From Cladopsammia gracilis (Eukaryota; Cnidaria; Anthozoa; Scleractinia; Dendrophylliidae): a stretch of 64,000 nt of DNA. The position numbers and the translations under genes are program-made. The first letter of the stretch is position 1. The number at the start of each line of letters is the position of its first letter. Positions 40,201-52,200 of this stretch are shown here, piece after piece. Below the pieces are notes generated by a model. That model was not told the DNA's origin, ran no database searches, and saw nothing but the letters and a program-made list of their open reading frames with translations. The stretch spans positions 228,501 through 292,500 of the forward strand of contig JAJGOT010000421.1 of NCBI GenBank assembly GCA_022457155.1. Direction: 5' to 3'.

Positions 40201-43200
40201 GTGGCTGATCCATGTAAATTTGCAGTTGCTTGATCGTTTTTTTTTTGTGTAATGGGATGGCAGAAAATACAATGAACTCCATAAAAAAATTTTTGGCTTT
40301 TCTTTTCCTTACAAGCAGAACATTGCTCTGATTTCTTTATTACAATTATTCATAATACCTATCACCTATCTATACAGTTTGACCTCTCTCTATATATATA
40401 TACAGTTGGACCTCTCTCTATACAGTTGGACCTTTCTCTATATGTACAGTTGGACTTCTCTCTCTATACAGTTGGACTTCTCTGTCTATACAGTTGGACC
40501 TCTCTCTCTATACAGTTGGACCTCTCTCTCTATACAGTTGGACCTCTCTCTATACAGTTGGACCTTCTAACACGGGAATCTATGCTCATTGTTTACATTT
40601 TTCTAAATTAGCATAAATCACACAAAAAGCTACAATGTACTAACAATCAAAAAAATGGATTGCAAAAATTAATTGTATATATTAGTCTGATTTGTTGAAT
40701 ATTCTCAAAGAAATTTATTTAGCTTTCAAAAACTTTAAAAAGTTACAAAGAATGGCTGGGTGGCAAACAAATTATGTTGCTCATTTCAATTTATGATTGG
40801 TTTCTTATTTCAGGTTAAACCTGGTGATGTTTCAGTTGCCGACATCACATTTGGAGAAACAGATGACGATCTAAAAAAGTTCAAATCAGCTTTCTTGCTG
40901 TTTTGTCAAGGAAATACTGTAAGTGTTAACAGTAAGCCATTTTTAACTTTAAATATGTGAAGAGTTGAATCCTGGCCTGATCAATCAATGAAATCAATAA
41001 TCAATGAAAATCAATAACAATCAATGCCAATCGATCATTGAATTAATATTGGAAATCGATGACCAATGGATGAAGGAAATTTTTGTGACTTTTTTAACAT
41101 AATCGATGTTCATCAATTTTCCTCAATTTTCTTCAAGTTGGATTGATTTGTATTACATCAACTTAGCAACTCTAGCGATCAATACCTCATTTATTCATTC
41201 TTGTGCTGTAATGACTTAATGTCTACAATGTTGTGCAGTAAAAACAATGTTATCTAGAAATGGCACAAGATTTGTATTAGCATACAAGACACTTAACAAA
41301 TACAACCGTAAAAGTGCTATCATGCACAACATAAGAAACTAAACTGGCAAATAAATATATATATACTTTTATAGACATAAGTTGACTAATAGAAGTACTT
41401 TGTAACTGGCTTTGTCTAAGTAGGTGGCTATTATACATATCCAGCTGTATCAAGGTGCGAGATGTCAATTAACAATTATTGGATGAGGTTGAGCATGATA
41501 GCGATAATTATCAAGGCCAAAGTTTGTGTTATCTGCCGAAGCCGAAGGCTGAGGCGGATAACACAAACTGAGGCCTTGATAATTATAGCTATCATGCGAA
41601 AAACGAATCCAATAATTGTTTTATTATGCATATTCCTGAGCTGCACTTGTAAAGACAAGAGCGCGCACAAAAAAGTGATCAATGCACAGCAGTCAACTTG
41701 TAAGTAAACAACTTACGTCACTTCTGCATGCATAAAACTATTGTCTGTAGGTATGGGTAGGTAGGTACTTCTGCATGCATAAAACTATTGTCTGTAGGTA
41801 TGACGTAACAGAAACAGCAAGCAATAATTAGCTGCGTGCTTATAGCCAATCAAAATCGAGCTAGTGACACCAGTGTATAATAATGACAATTGATAGCAGT
41901 TGATGGCAATCAGTGACAATAACAGTCAATGTAGTTAAGGAAATTTTACTTGTGACAATTGATTGGTCATCGATTGGCTGATACCAATCGATGTCAATTA
42001 TTATAACTAACAATATCGATCAATAAAATTATGATTGATCAATTGATTTCTGATCATCGATTGGTCGGGCTGGTTTAAGTGAGTATACAGAGTTTTTGTT
42101 AAAGGTTTGCAATAACAGGGACCATATTGTTAATAACAGAGACTGCAAATTCGTGGGTGGATGTGGGAGGGTGGGGGTCCAGGGGGCCTCCCCAGAAAAC
42201 TTTTGAAATTTGGAGGTCCAAAGTGTGCATTTTGGGCAATTTCTGACCAATTTTGGGTTTTTGTTTTAATTTCCATGAAAGAGGCATTAGTAACATGCAA
42301 ATTTAGGTAATGTACTTTATTTATGGAGCTCTTACTGATGTTAAAACTTTATTATTTTGTGTTTCAACCATTTTATTTTCAATCAGAAAATAGTCTTATT
42401 CATAGTCAGAATCACACATTTTCCTAAAAAAAATAGCCTGGACAAGAATTGAAATAGCCAAGTAAAGGTCCTGTGTCCCGGCTCTAACAAAAACCCTGGA
42501 GTACAGCAGTGGGGCAAAATTCAGTTTAATTGCTTGCCTGCTCGATCAGCTCTGAAAATTGAGCCCACAGTATGTTATGGTCATCTGTCTAGGGTGGGGA
42601 GTTGGACGCAGGGAGTGGGGGGTCGGTAAAACAAAACATCTAGGAGAGAGGAGGGACGGAACAAACATTAAGCATTCACAAGTTGGTTCATAGGAGACTT
42701 TGATTGTATTCTTGGCTTTGAACTGGAACTAGCTTGCACTCATGTGGAGAATATCATTAAAAATATTTGCCTGTGAAAAGATTCTCCTCATGAGTCTCCA
42801 CTGTGCACAATATGGCTCACCAAGAATGCAAAATTATATTTAAATGACAGGTTACAAGGTTTTTCAGTTCTTGTGTAATTATGTTATACTTAAATTAATT
42901 ATCATCTGAAATTGTCATCTTAAATTAATTATCATTTGCTAATTTGCCACTTGCTATACTTTCAATAATTAGTAATGACTGTTCCAAATTATTCTATTTA
43001 TTCGAGTCGAATGTGTTAATCCCTCAGCCACTGAACCAACCATGCTGGCACTACAGCTGTTTATTGGCTTTATGCTGGCCAGATTCCTGTATTGTGCCTT
43101 CAATAAGCATGCAGTTTATGACAATGATGACTCTCAAAATGGCATCAGATTCTATAAACTATGGAAAATTGTATAATAAAATGTTGCAAACACAAGACAT

Positions 43201-46200
43201 CGCACCTCAAGGTATCACACCTCAAATTTGCTGCACCAGAAGTACAAACTAAACATACTAATTATGCTCTTGATGCAAAAATGAAGATCAAAAGTTTGTT
43301 ATACCTTTTGTTTCACCTTGCTCAAACTGCTAATGCAAATGCTACTCTATCCTTTAAATGTAAAATCGCTACAAAAGTGAACCACTAGAACCACTGTAAG
43401 TACTGTTTTAATCCAAAAATAATAATTTTATGACGTTGCCCAAGAGCTTTGAATTAGTTTTGAGGCAGGTGTACTTGTAAAGCAGTATCTGGCCAGCATT
43501 TTCATTCATGGAAATTTCAGTTCTGATCAGGAGAAATGTTACAAGCCTCTAATTAAATTACACATGCATGTGGAAGGCAAATTGATGCCTAGGAATAGGA
43601 TAGGATAGGAAACCTTTATTTATACACGATATGTTTAAAAGCTAAAAGCTTGTGGGGTCGTGTAATTAGAAATACACATGCAATCACTAAGATAAATTTT
43701 CTAAATAATAACTTAAAAATAATAATACTCCAATTACTCTAGTAACTGGATTCACACATCAGATCAATTATATACATAATCTTTAAACTTAAAATTTAAA
43801 GTCGATGCGGATGTAACACTAAAATTATAGTCCATTAAAGTCTTAGAAGACTCTTGCATACGGGCTAGATCCTTGTACCCAGTATCTTTAGCCATGTCTT
43901 TATTTATTTTTGTCAACGTATTCCAAAGAATGGAACCCCTATATCGCGTGTTGCCTAACTTATTTTCAGTTGTGTAAATGTTTTTTGAATGTCCTGCTCC
44001 CCGGGACGATGGGTGATCTATGGCAGAATACCTCCTTTAGGAAATGGCACCTCGATCTAACATACACCTTATTGCAGAAACCTTGATGGTAAAAAAAAAA
44101 AAAAACAGTTTAAACTATAAATGGTACAATGCAATGGCATTCTGGGTCCAAGGCAAATGAAGCTTGTTAACATTTCCAATTTAATGTTTGGCATATAGTG
44201 CTATAATAATGTGCAATTTACCTGAGAAACACAGAAGTCTTTGCCAGAAAACCATTCAGTCCTACTGTTCAGGGTTTATACCTTTTATCCAACAACGTTT
44301 TTTTCAGTCACATGTATATAGTAAGTTGTGGTCCTTGCCTACAAATATAACTAATTCAAATTCTTTAAGAATATTTCGTAAAACCCTGAAGAACGCCATG
44401 CTTAATTGTCATTCTATTTAATTATCTAGGTCCTTAGCGCATGAAGAAATACTTTTTATAAAAAAAAAAATCTATTCTTAATTGTCTGTAACTGTATTTT
44501 ATTGTAGGGGTCATCCACTAGATTAGCCTTTGCTATTTGGATGATCCCAACTCACTCTCTATTTTTTGTTACATTTTTTTTTATTCCTTAGCTGTACTTG
44601 TGTTTAGTTGCCTATGTAAATTTTACCTATATGTCATGTAAAACTGAGCTGAGTTGAATAAATCATCTTGTCTTGTCTTGTGTTCTTTGGACGGGTCAAA
44701 ATGAGCTCAGATATAAACTAAAATAGATGCACCTTGATTCCTTTACAGTGTACATAAATATGTTTTCAAGTAGATAAAAATCTGTATAATGTTTGCATGT
44801 GTAATCTACAGGAGGATGCACAGAGTGTATGTGACAAAGTGTTTGCTTCAGGTGTAGAGTTGGACAGTGCAGTGCTTATGCTTAGTCAAGAGTTGATTGA
44901 CGACTTTCCAGTGTCAGATCCACGTTGGGCAGAATCCATTCCTGCTGGTGAGTGTGTTGTGCTCAGAAAACAGCATTTTTAGTAGCTTCAAAATTGCCGA
45001 GGTTTTTTGGTGAAACTCAAGGGAGTCAGTGGGTTAATACTTACTGCCTCTCTTACTCTAGTTAGAGTAAGTTACTTTGTAATTTCTTGTTGTACATGTA
45101 CCATTTCTAATGTTTAATAGATTGCTATTAATGTATCTAATTTGACAACAAGAATTTAGATGGTTGAGGTTAAAAAGAGGTAATACTGAAAACAATACAG
45201 AAACTGTATGGTGCCTCAAATTTATTGCAGAGTAAAGGAAAATCTTTACTTTAAAGTGCCAGTTTGATGGTGATGTTCTTTTGGCTATTTTTTGGCGTAG
45301 GATAACTCATTAGAATCCAAAATATTCATTGACTGAAACAAAATCTACACTTACTTCTGTTTACATTAGAATTTTACGCTATTACAAATTTTCGTTCCTC
45401 CCAATTTCTTGGATCATACATGAAGTACTTACACGTCATACCAGCTAAACTGCAAAAAGATGATTTTCAAGCATTGGACTCCCAAAAAGTATTGAAAGGT
45501 CGAGTCATGTTCAACAGAAACATAACTTAGCTACAAAAAACTAACTCTAACCTTTCCATTGACTTCTCGCTGATCAAACCCACTTTTCTGGGAATTTTTT
45601 CCAAATGGTTGGCACTGTACCTGGTACAATAGTTCGTTGACTTGCTTCACTATTAAAGCTTCGTTTAAAGCAGTGCACTTTAAATGGTCTGGGCAGATGA
45701 CAAATCTACCTTATGGCTTAGAATCATAAAGTCTTTGCAGTGGTTCTGTACAAATTTCAAGCACTTGGCTCGCTTGCTTGGAAGTATCAGATTCTTTCAC
45801 TTAGTATCAGCCTCTTTCTCACACCCATACGCAACCCATCTAAACCCTGGCGTTTTTTTTGCCTTAATGATTCAGAAAAACAGGGAAAACAGTCGAAACG
45901 AACAGGTTTTAGCTCGGGAAAATTCTCCTACAAACTACTTACTTGAAGTTTCCGCAGCTCTCTGGGCCGTTACTTTCACTGGTGAGCTTTTCTTTGCGTT
46001 TGGAACTTCAGGAACATGCTAATTTAATGGCGCCCATGATAATGCGAAAAGTAAGGCCGGAAAAATCAATCTTCGTGTGCTCTGATTAAAAAAGGTTTGA
46101 AAAGGGTAAGTATTCCAAAAAATCAGCATGTCATAATAATTTGATCAAACTAGCACTTCAACTGCATTCTTTTTTTAAAGAACATTTTGGAAATATTTCG

Positions 46201-49200
46201 CTTTATGTAAATTGTTTCCTTTATTACTGTTTTGCATTTTGTTTGAACTATTAAAAAAAAAAACATTTCGAAATCACGGCCACACAAGGAGTTAAATTTA
46301 CTTTGAAAAGACTCTGTTGTCATCAAAGATGTTTCAGTGGAAAAGAGATACTTTTTCTTTTCAAGGCTCAAAAAGGCTGGTCAACTTAATTATATCACCA
46401 GATTTAGATGTTCTCGCAGATAAGCCACACCCCAGATTATGAGAAAAAAATTGGGGCAAAAAAGTGTCTGGCTTTTACAGTAGTTATAAGTTCAATTTGC
46501 TTTAAAAATTGAAAACCTACCTTATAATTTTCTTGAAACTTTGTCAGCAGCTAGTGATACGTGATTACCTACAAAATTTGAAAGTTTCATTATAAAGTGT
46601 GACTAAATTTTGAGAAAATTTAAAATTGTTTAAAACAGTGGGCAATAAGCTTGTGTTACTATGGCAACCACCATTGCTTGCTTGAAAACCAGTCAAACAT
46701 AAAAAGTACGAAAGAAATCAAAGCATGTCTTCCCTGCGAAATTTTGATTTCAAAACATACACCCCATGGCAAAAAAAAAAAAAAACTGTTGATAGCGTCT
46801 TAAATTGCACTGGTAACCAACTTCTAAAATAGTAGTACATAATGTTAAATTTACTCCTTGCTCCTTGCTTAGTACGTAAAAAAGCACGGTTTTTTTTTTT
46901 TATACTGTGCAATTTTACTGATTCTAAACTTGAATGTTTTGGAACCCTCTTATTAGTTTTATTCAGCTATAGTATCTACAGCTTTGATGGTCTAGTAGTT
47001 ACGACACTGCGTTGTGGTCGCATTAACCCAGGTTCAAGTCCTGGGGTCACTTTAATAAAACGTTTACAAGTCTAATTTACAAGCGTAGCCATTGTTTCAG
47101 AGGTTGAAAACAATAGCTACACATGTAAATTACAAGTGTAAACGTTTTATTAAATTGACCCCTAGTCAAGGCATATTGTTTTGATCTCTGTTTGTAAAGG
47201 ATATCTGTGTGTTGTGTTTTGTTTTGAAGTGAGTTGGTATGAAGCGAGCATTATTAGGCAAAGCTATTGTCTCTATTTGGTATGAAACGGAAGGCAGTTA
47301 TTGTCATATGAAAAGAAACGCGACTAGACACCTCATTCGTATGCAGGAAGGCACTTATTAGTATGCAGGAAATTCAAATTAGTATGCAGGAAGACAAAAT
47401 TAGTACGCAGAATAACAAAAGGTATAGCTATAGGTAGTTGACGTCATGAAAAGAGAATCCGTTTATTAATATTCATTTCTTAAACAGGGGAATCCAAATT
47501 AGTATGCAGGAAATCCAAGGGAAATCCATAGCAAGGAGTAAATTTAACATAATCTACTACTTAAAATTTATGTGGCATTGGAATAAATTAGTTTGTGATG
47601 TCACCAGATGGCATCATTACGCTAAGGATTCAGATGCTCTCTTGTCGGCACCTAAATGGGGTAGGGCTAGAAAGCATCTTACTCTTCACACTAGAGTAGT
47701 ATGTTTCAACTAGTTGCAAAATTGTTCTATTCTTGCTCTTCCCACTCCCCACTCCCCACCTCGAAAGCCACATACGTTTGTTATGCCCCAAGCTCTCCAA
47801 TTTCTTTTGGCCGTTTACGGTTATTACCCTAATGTTTTATTCTCTACTGCCCCAAGTTTGTTTGAGCACAGTTGGTTGTGTGTTGGGGGGAGGAAAGTGC
47901 ATAAAAATGTGACACTAAGGCTAACATAGAATATAACTGTTGTAACAGGTGGTATATCAGCTTCAACTTCACTCATAATTCTGCACCAACTGGAAGACAA
48001 GTTAAAAGCTCACTCCTTCATGCTTGACTTTTTAAAGGGTGTTGGCTTGTGGGACAAGGTCAGAAATATTTCTAGAATACAGTAATACATTTGTGATTTT
48101 GTAAGGCCAGCTAACTAACACAGCATGATGCTGGAAAGTGGTGTGTTACTGAAAATGGTCCTTTATTGAGTCTCCACGACCAGTGCAGCTGTAAACATAA
48201 CAAAGCTTATCTATCTTGTATCAGTTCAGGAAAGATTATGTCCAAAGTGATTTTTCAGACCAATAAAATACATTTTATAGACTTTTTCGGTTTATTGAGG
48301 CTAATTGGACATCTTAAAGTTTAATATATCAACACCTACAACCAACCATTATTTTGATAAGCCAGGGTTTTTTAGTGTAAAAGACTATTTTTTAGCACAA
48401 AAAAGTCACTTTCGAGGGATAGGCTTCAATATTAAGGCTTCAATATTAAGAATCTTATTTAACAGCTTGTATGTTTGCTCCATGTTTATGATGTAGCTAC
48501 AAATGTTATTATGTGATATGTTCCTTACAGCTTGGTGTTGTGAAGTCTAATGACAAGTCGTCATTAACATGTTATATGATCTGTGAACACGCAGAAAAGC
48601 TCAGTGCGGCTGTGGCCTTATGCAATGTCAATAAAATGTAAGTAGTTTTATTAGTCGGGCTGGCTACAAGTCAAGCCCGACTTATAAATTGAGTTGCATG
48701 CTTCTCGTTCTTTTCAAGTGGTTTGTAACCTGCGGCGAAGTGTTAGTGATGTCATATCACTGCAGTTGACATAGCAACTTCAAACTCATGGATGAATTGG
48801 ATTTATTTACAACATAAGAAAAAGGTTAATGACGAAACGAAACATATCAAGTAAAAGGAACTTACATTATTGCCGGATTTGGCGAGAATTCCGTTCGATA
48901 AGGATTTACTTTTCTTTCTTTTCGAGCAACAGATAAATGAAAGTGATAAAGTTGAAGTTAAAGTTAACCTTGCATGCACGAGTGATTGCGAAAGACTGAT
49001 TAAAGTTTCAAATAATGTAGTAACGTGCGTGACGGATCACCTTGTGTGACTGGAAAATCGACTGTAAAACAAATCATAACAATTGAATTAAATATTGTAC
49101 CGTAGTGGCACTTACAACACCCTTAAAGCACGACTTCGCTACTCGAAGAGTTAAAGTGTGTATTCACTATTGTTTCCTTTTAATCTGCAAACTTGTCACT

Positions 49201-52200
49201 GATAACTTGATGCTTTCTGTGTACTAGGTATCAGGAGGTAGTTGATGAAAGCATTGCACTTGTTATTAAGAAACGGCAAGTGGAGTTGCAAGTCAGAGGG
49301 CTCACTGAACATGATTTGTTTTTTAGGGAGGTAAGTGATTTTATTTCCTTTTCTGATTTCCAAGAGAATACGTGAGAAAAAGGTAAAGTATTTTACCTGC
49401 ATTGGATGACCTCAGTACTGCAGTTTACATGCAAATAAACTATATCAGCTGGCAATTAAGGCCTACATTATACTCGGAACATAAGCGCAAGCATTAGCAT
49501 AACGACAAATCTTATGCTTATGCTTATGCTTGTCGCTAGTGAAAGCCAGGCTTATAACAGCATAACTTGTATAGTAAAATAGAAGTATAAGTAAAACAGT
49601 CTGAGTCCCTTACATGTAGCTTCCTTTCACACAAAAATCTTATAACAAAAGTGAATTTTCTCTGCTAGGTTTCTAAAATTTCTGATATCTTTGAATGTTT
49701 GCTGGATTGTGAAGAAGGAATGTTTGAAAAGCAGAAGTCGTCGTCATCTCCCCTTCCAACAGTTTTAGCAGTAAATACAATAATGCAGGTAAGCTGTGTA
49801 TTCATTAGTTTCCACTCATTGTACTAGTGGTCGACTGTTGCCAAATAAGTTGCTAACAAGTATTTTGTCACGGTTTTTATTTTGACCAGGGGATTCACAG
49901 CAGAGCATCAAAGCAGTGCAGCGCAGCGCAGCGCAGCGCAGCGCAGCGCAACAAAAAAAATTTTGTGTGACTTGCAACAGGCTTTGCAAGCTCACCTCAA
50001 AAATAAAAGAAACAAAAATGCTTTTTCCGCAGGCTAGCTACCTGTTAGTTGACTGTTGGCCAGCTGTGAGAAGTCTATAAACTGACACTGAACTAGGTGA
50101 CAGTTTAATGCAGTAGCTACCCGTGATTTATTCCCAGTATCTGTTTGTCTGCAGCAACATGGGGTAAAACCTGACACCCTTACATAACTTGACTGAGTTT
50201 TGCTGTGGAATCTGTTATTGGACTGTCTCTCTATGTGAATGTTTCATGTATTTGCATAGGTAATGCTGCAAGAGGCCTGGCACTATCGACAGACAAATTC
50301 CACATTGTATCAACCAACCAATGAATCAGATGAATTGAACATTGAACTTGTGTCCTGGACTGGTAAGTATCTCACTGTTCAGTTATGAGTGGAGTGACAT
50401 ACTCTGTCTAAACATTGTATTTCTGTACTTCCTAGCGACAGCAGGACCCAGTGGAATAAGATCATTTATTTTAAAACAGGTGAGTCGTACATGTGCTAAT
50501 GTTGTAGACTCTGTGTGTATCAAATGCAAGCTGTCAAATTCAAAACTGGCAAGGTTAAGTCTTTTCTTGTGCAACTGACTGTAATGCGTCAGTGTGACTC
50601 AAATGGAAACAAGTTTTCTGTTGGCCAGATTCAAAGTGAATTCTCATAGAAATCGAAACAAATATCACAAAATCTCAACTCTCTCTTTTTTGTACACGCT
50701 TACTCTATTTATTAAAGACCTTGCTAGTTTGACAGTTAAATTCGAAGGCTTAAATTCGACGTTTACACGGGAGATTTCCAGGAAAGTACACTTTAAGGTT
50801 GTCATCCATTGTGATGTTAATTGAATGTTACTCTTTACTTTAGTTGGCATTTACAACTGAGAGAGGAGTCCCACAGGCTGATCAACGGGTTTGTCATAAG
50901 TCTGTTGTTATGAGTTAGTTAATCTTGCATTTCTTTGTACTCCTTCACCTTGTTTCTGAGGAAATAGAACAAGGAAAACATAACTGTATGTTTATAAAAT
51001 TGTGCATAGCCGCATCAGAGTTTCTATGCACTCTATAAATGATGTCTAGTTCTGCTGTGCTAAAGTAGTTTTAATTCCAGTTGTCAGATGTTTGATCAGC
51101 ATCAACAGGTATGAACAGAGTGGAAGATGCCACCTCCAAACGGACACAGTCAGCATTTACAAAGCAATATTTGTTCCTGTTTTGGTCTGGTTTACTTACA
51201 TTGATTTGGTTTTGATTTTTAGAGTTTGTCGCTGCTTGTTCAACACATGGTTGATTTAGCGGATGTGTTATTAGATGGTTATGTTAACCAGCTCCAGTCT
51301 TTAAGGTAAATATCGTATCTTTTTTGGCTCTTTAGACTGTAAGCTCCTAGATAGATGAAATTCTTAAATATGTGGCCTTTGTGTCGCAGGAGATGTCCTG
51401 GAAAGGAGAATCGGTATGATGAAGTGAGGCAGAAGTATGAACAAGACAGACGGGCTGTTATTTTACCGCTAGGTACCGTACATCAAAAGCTAATAGACTT
51501 GATACTGTTAGTAAGCCCGGCATTTATGACGTAGACAGCAGTATGACGCCATGATATGATGTCATAACTTTGCTTCTAAGAGTATGTACAGTGGTTGACT
51601 ATCAGCTCAGTGGCAGAAGTTGGGAAAGTAGAACTGGGAATAATGTTAGCAATTGTTGATTTCCTCAGTTCATCTAGGTCAGCGGACTCATGCAGCATCC
51701 CTTGCAGAGAAGTACCATGACTTTGGAGTTTTGATTGAGCTTTGTGAATCAAGCGGTGATCAAGACACCTTACAGCGGTATATGACTCAGTTTACACAGC
51801 AGGTACAACCTTGAAAGAAAATCATGCTAGCTAAATAACTGAAATAAAGAATGGCAGAAATAATTTCATACCCGATTGTTGGGGAGGAAGGTTGATTGTT
51901 TACTGTTTGGCCAGGACTTGGGTGAACTTGTGTTCACTTGCGAACACTTTGATAGAGCTCAAATTTGTCTGCAATTAGGCGTTTGGCCACCAAACTCAAG
52001 TTGTCGCAAGTCAACACAAACGGTCACGCAATTACAAGTATGAGCGCATGGGACAAGGCAGTGCAAACTTGCATGTGTTTGCCAGTCAGCTTGTCACTCT
52101 GTTTAACCACCCAGCGCAAGTCAACACAAATGGTCAAAAATCAACTAAACTGCAGATACAGTGAACGATCCATTGCGTCACATTGGATCAAATACAAACA

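Larger units (their letters stand above)
46826..47566. mobile_element. Inverted-repeat element, 740 bp, composite
   Basis: AGTAGTACATAATGTTAAAT with TTACTCCTTGC at the left returns inverted at 47531-47566. Between them lie a tRNA-like sequence, a hairpin at 47045-47160 and a short minisatellite (TTAGTATGCAGGAA units at 47336-47515). Confidence 0.65.

Noticed and set aside
40379..40611. Frames with [13 protein letters not shown] repeats
   Set aside because: Minisatellite translation.
45684..46022. 112-codon frame as an intronic gene
   Set aside because: No recognisable domain, no promoter or splice support, and the opposite strand and other frames look equally random.
46984..47053. Functional tRNA gene
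   Set aside because: A and B boxes are present but the acceptor and anticodon stems do not close; better explained as a SINE head.
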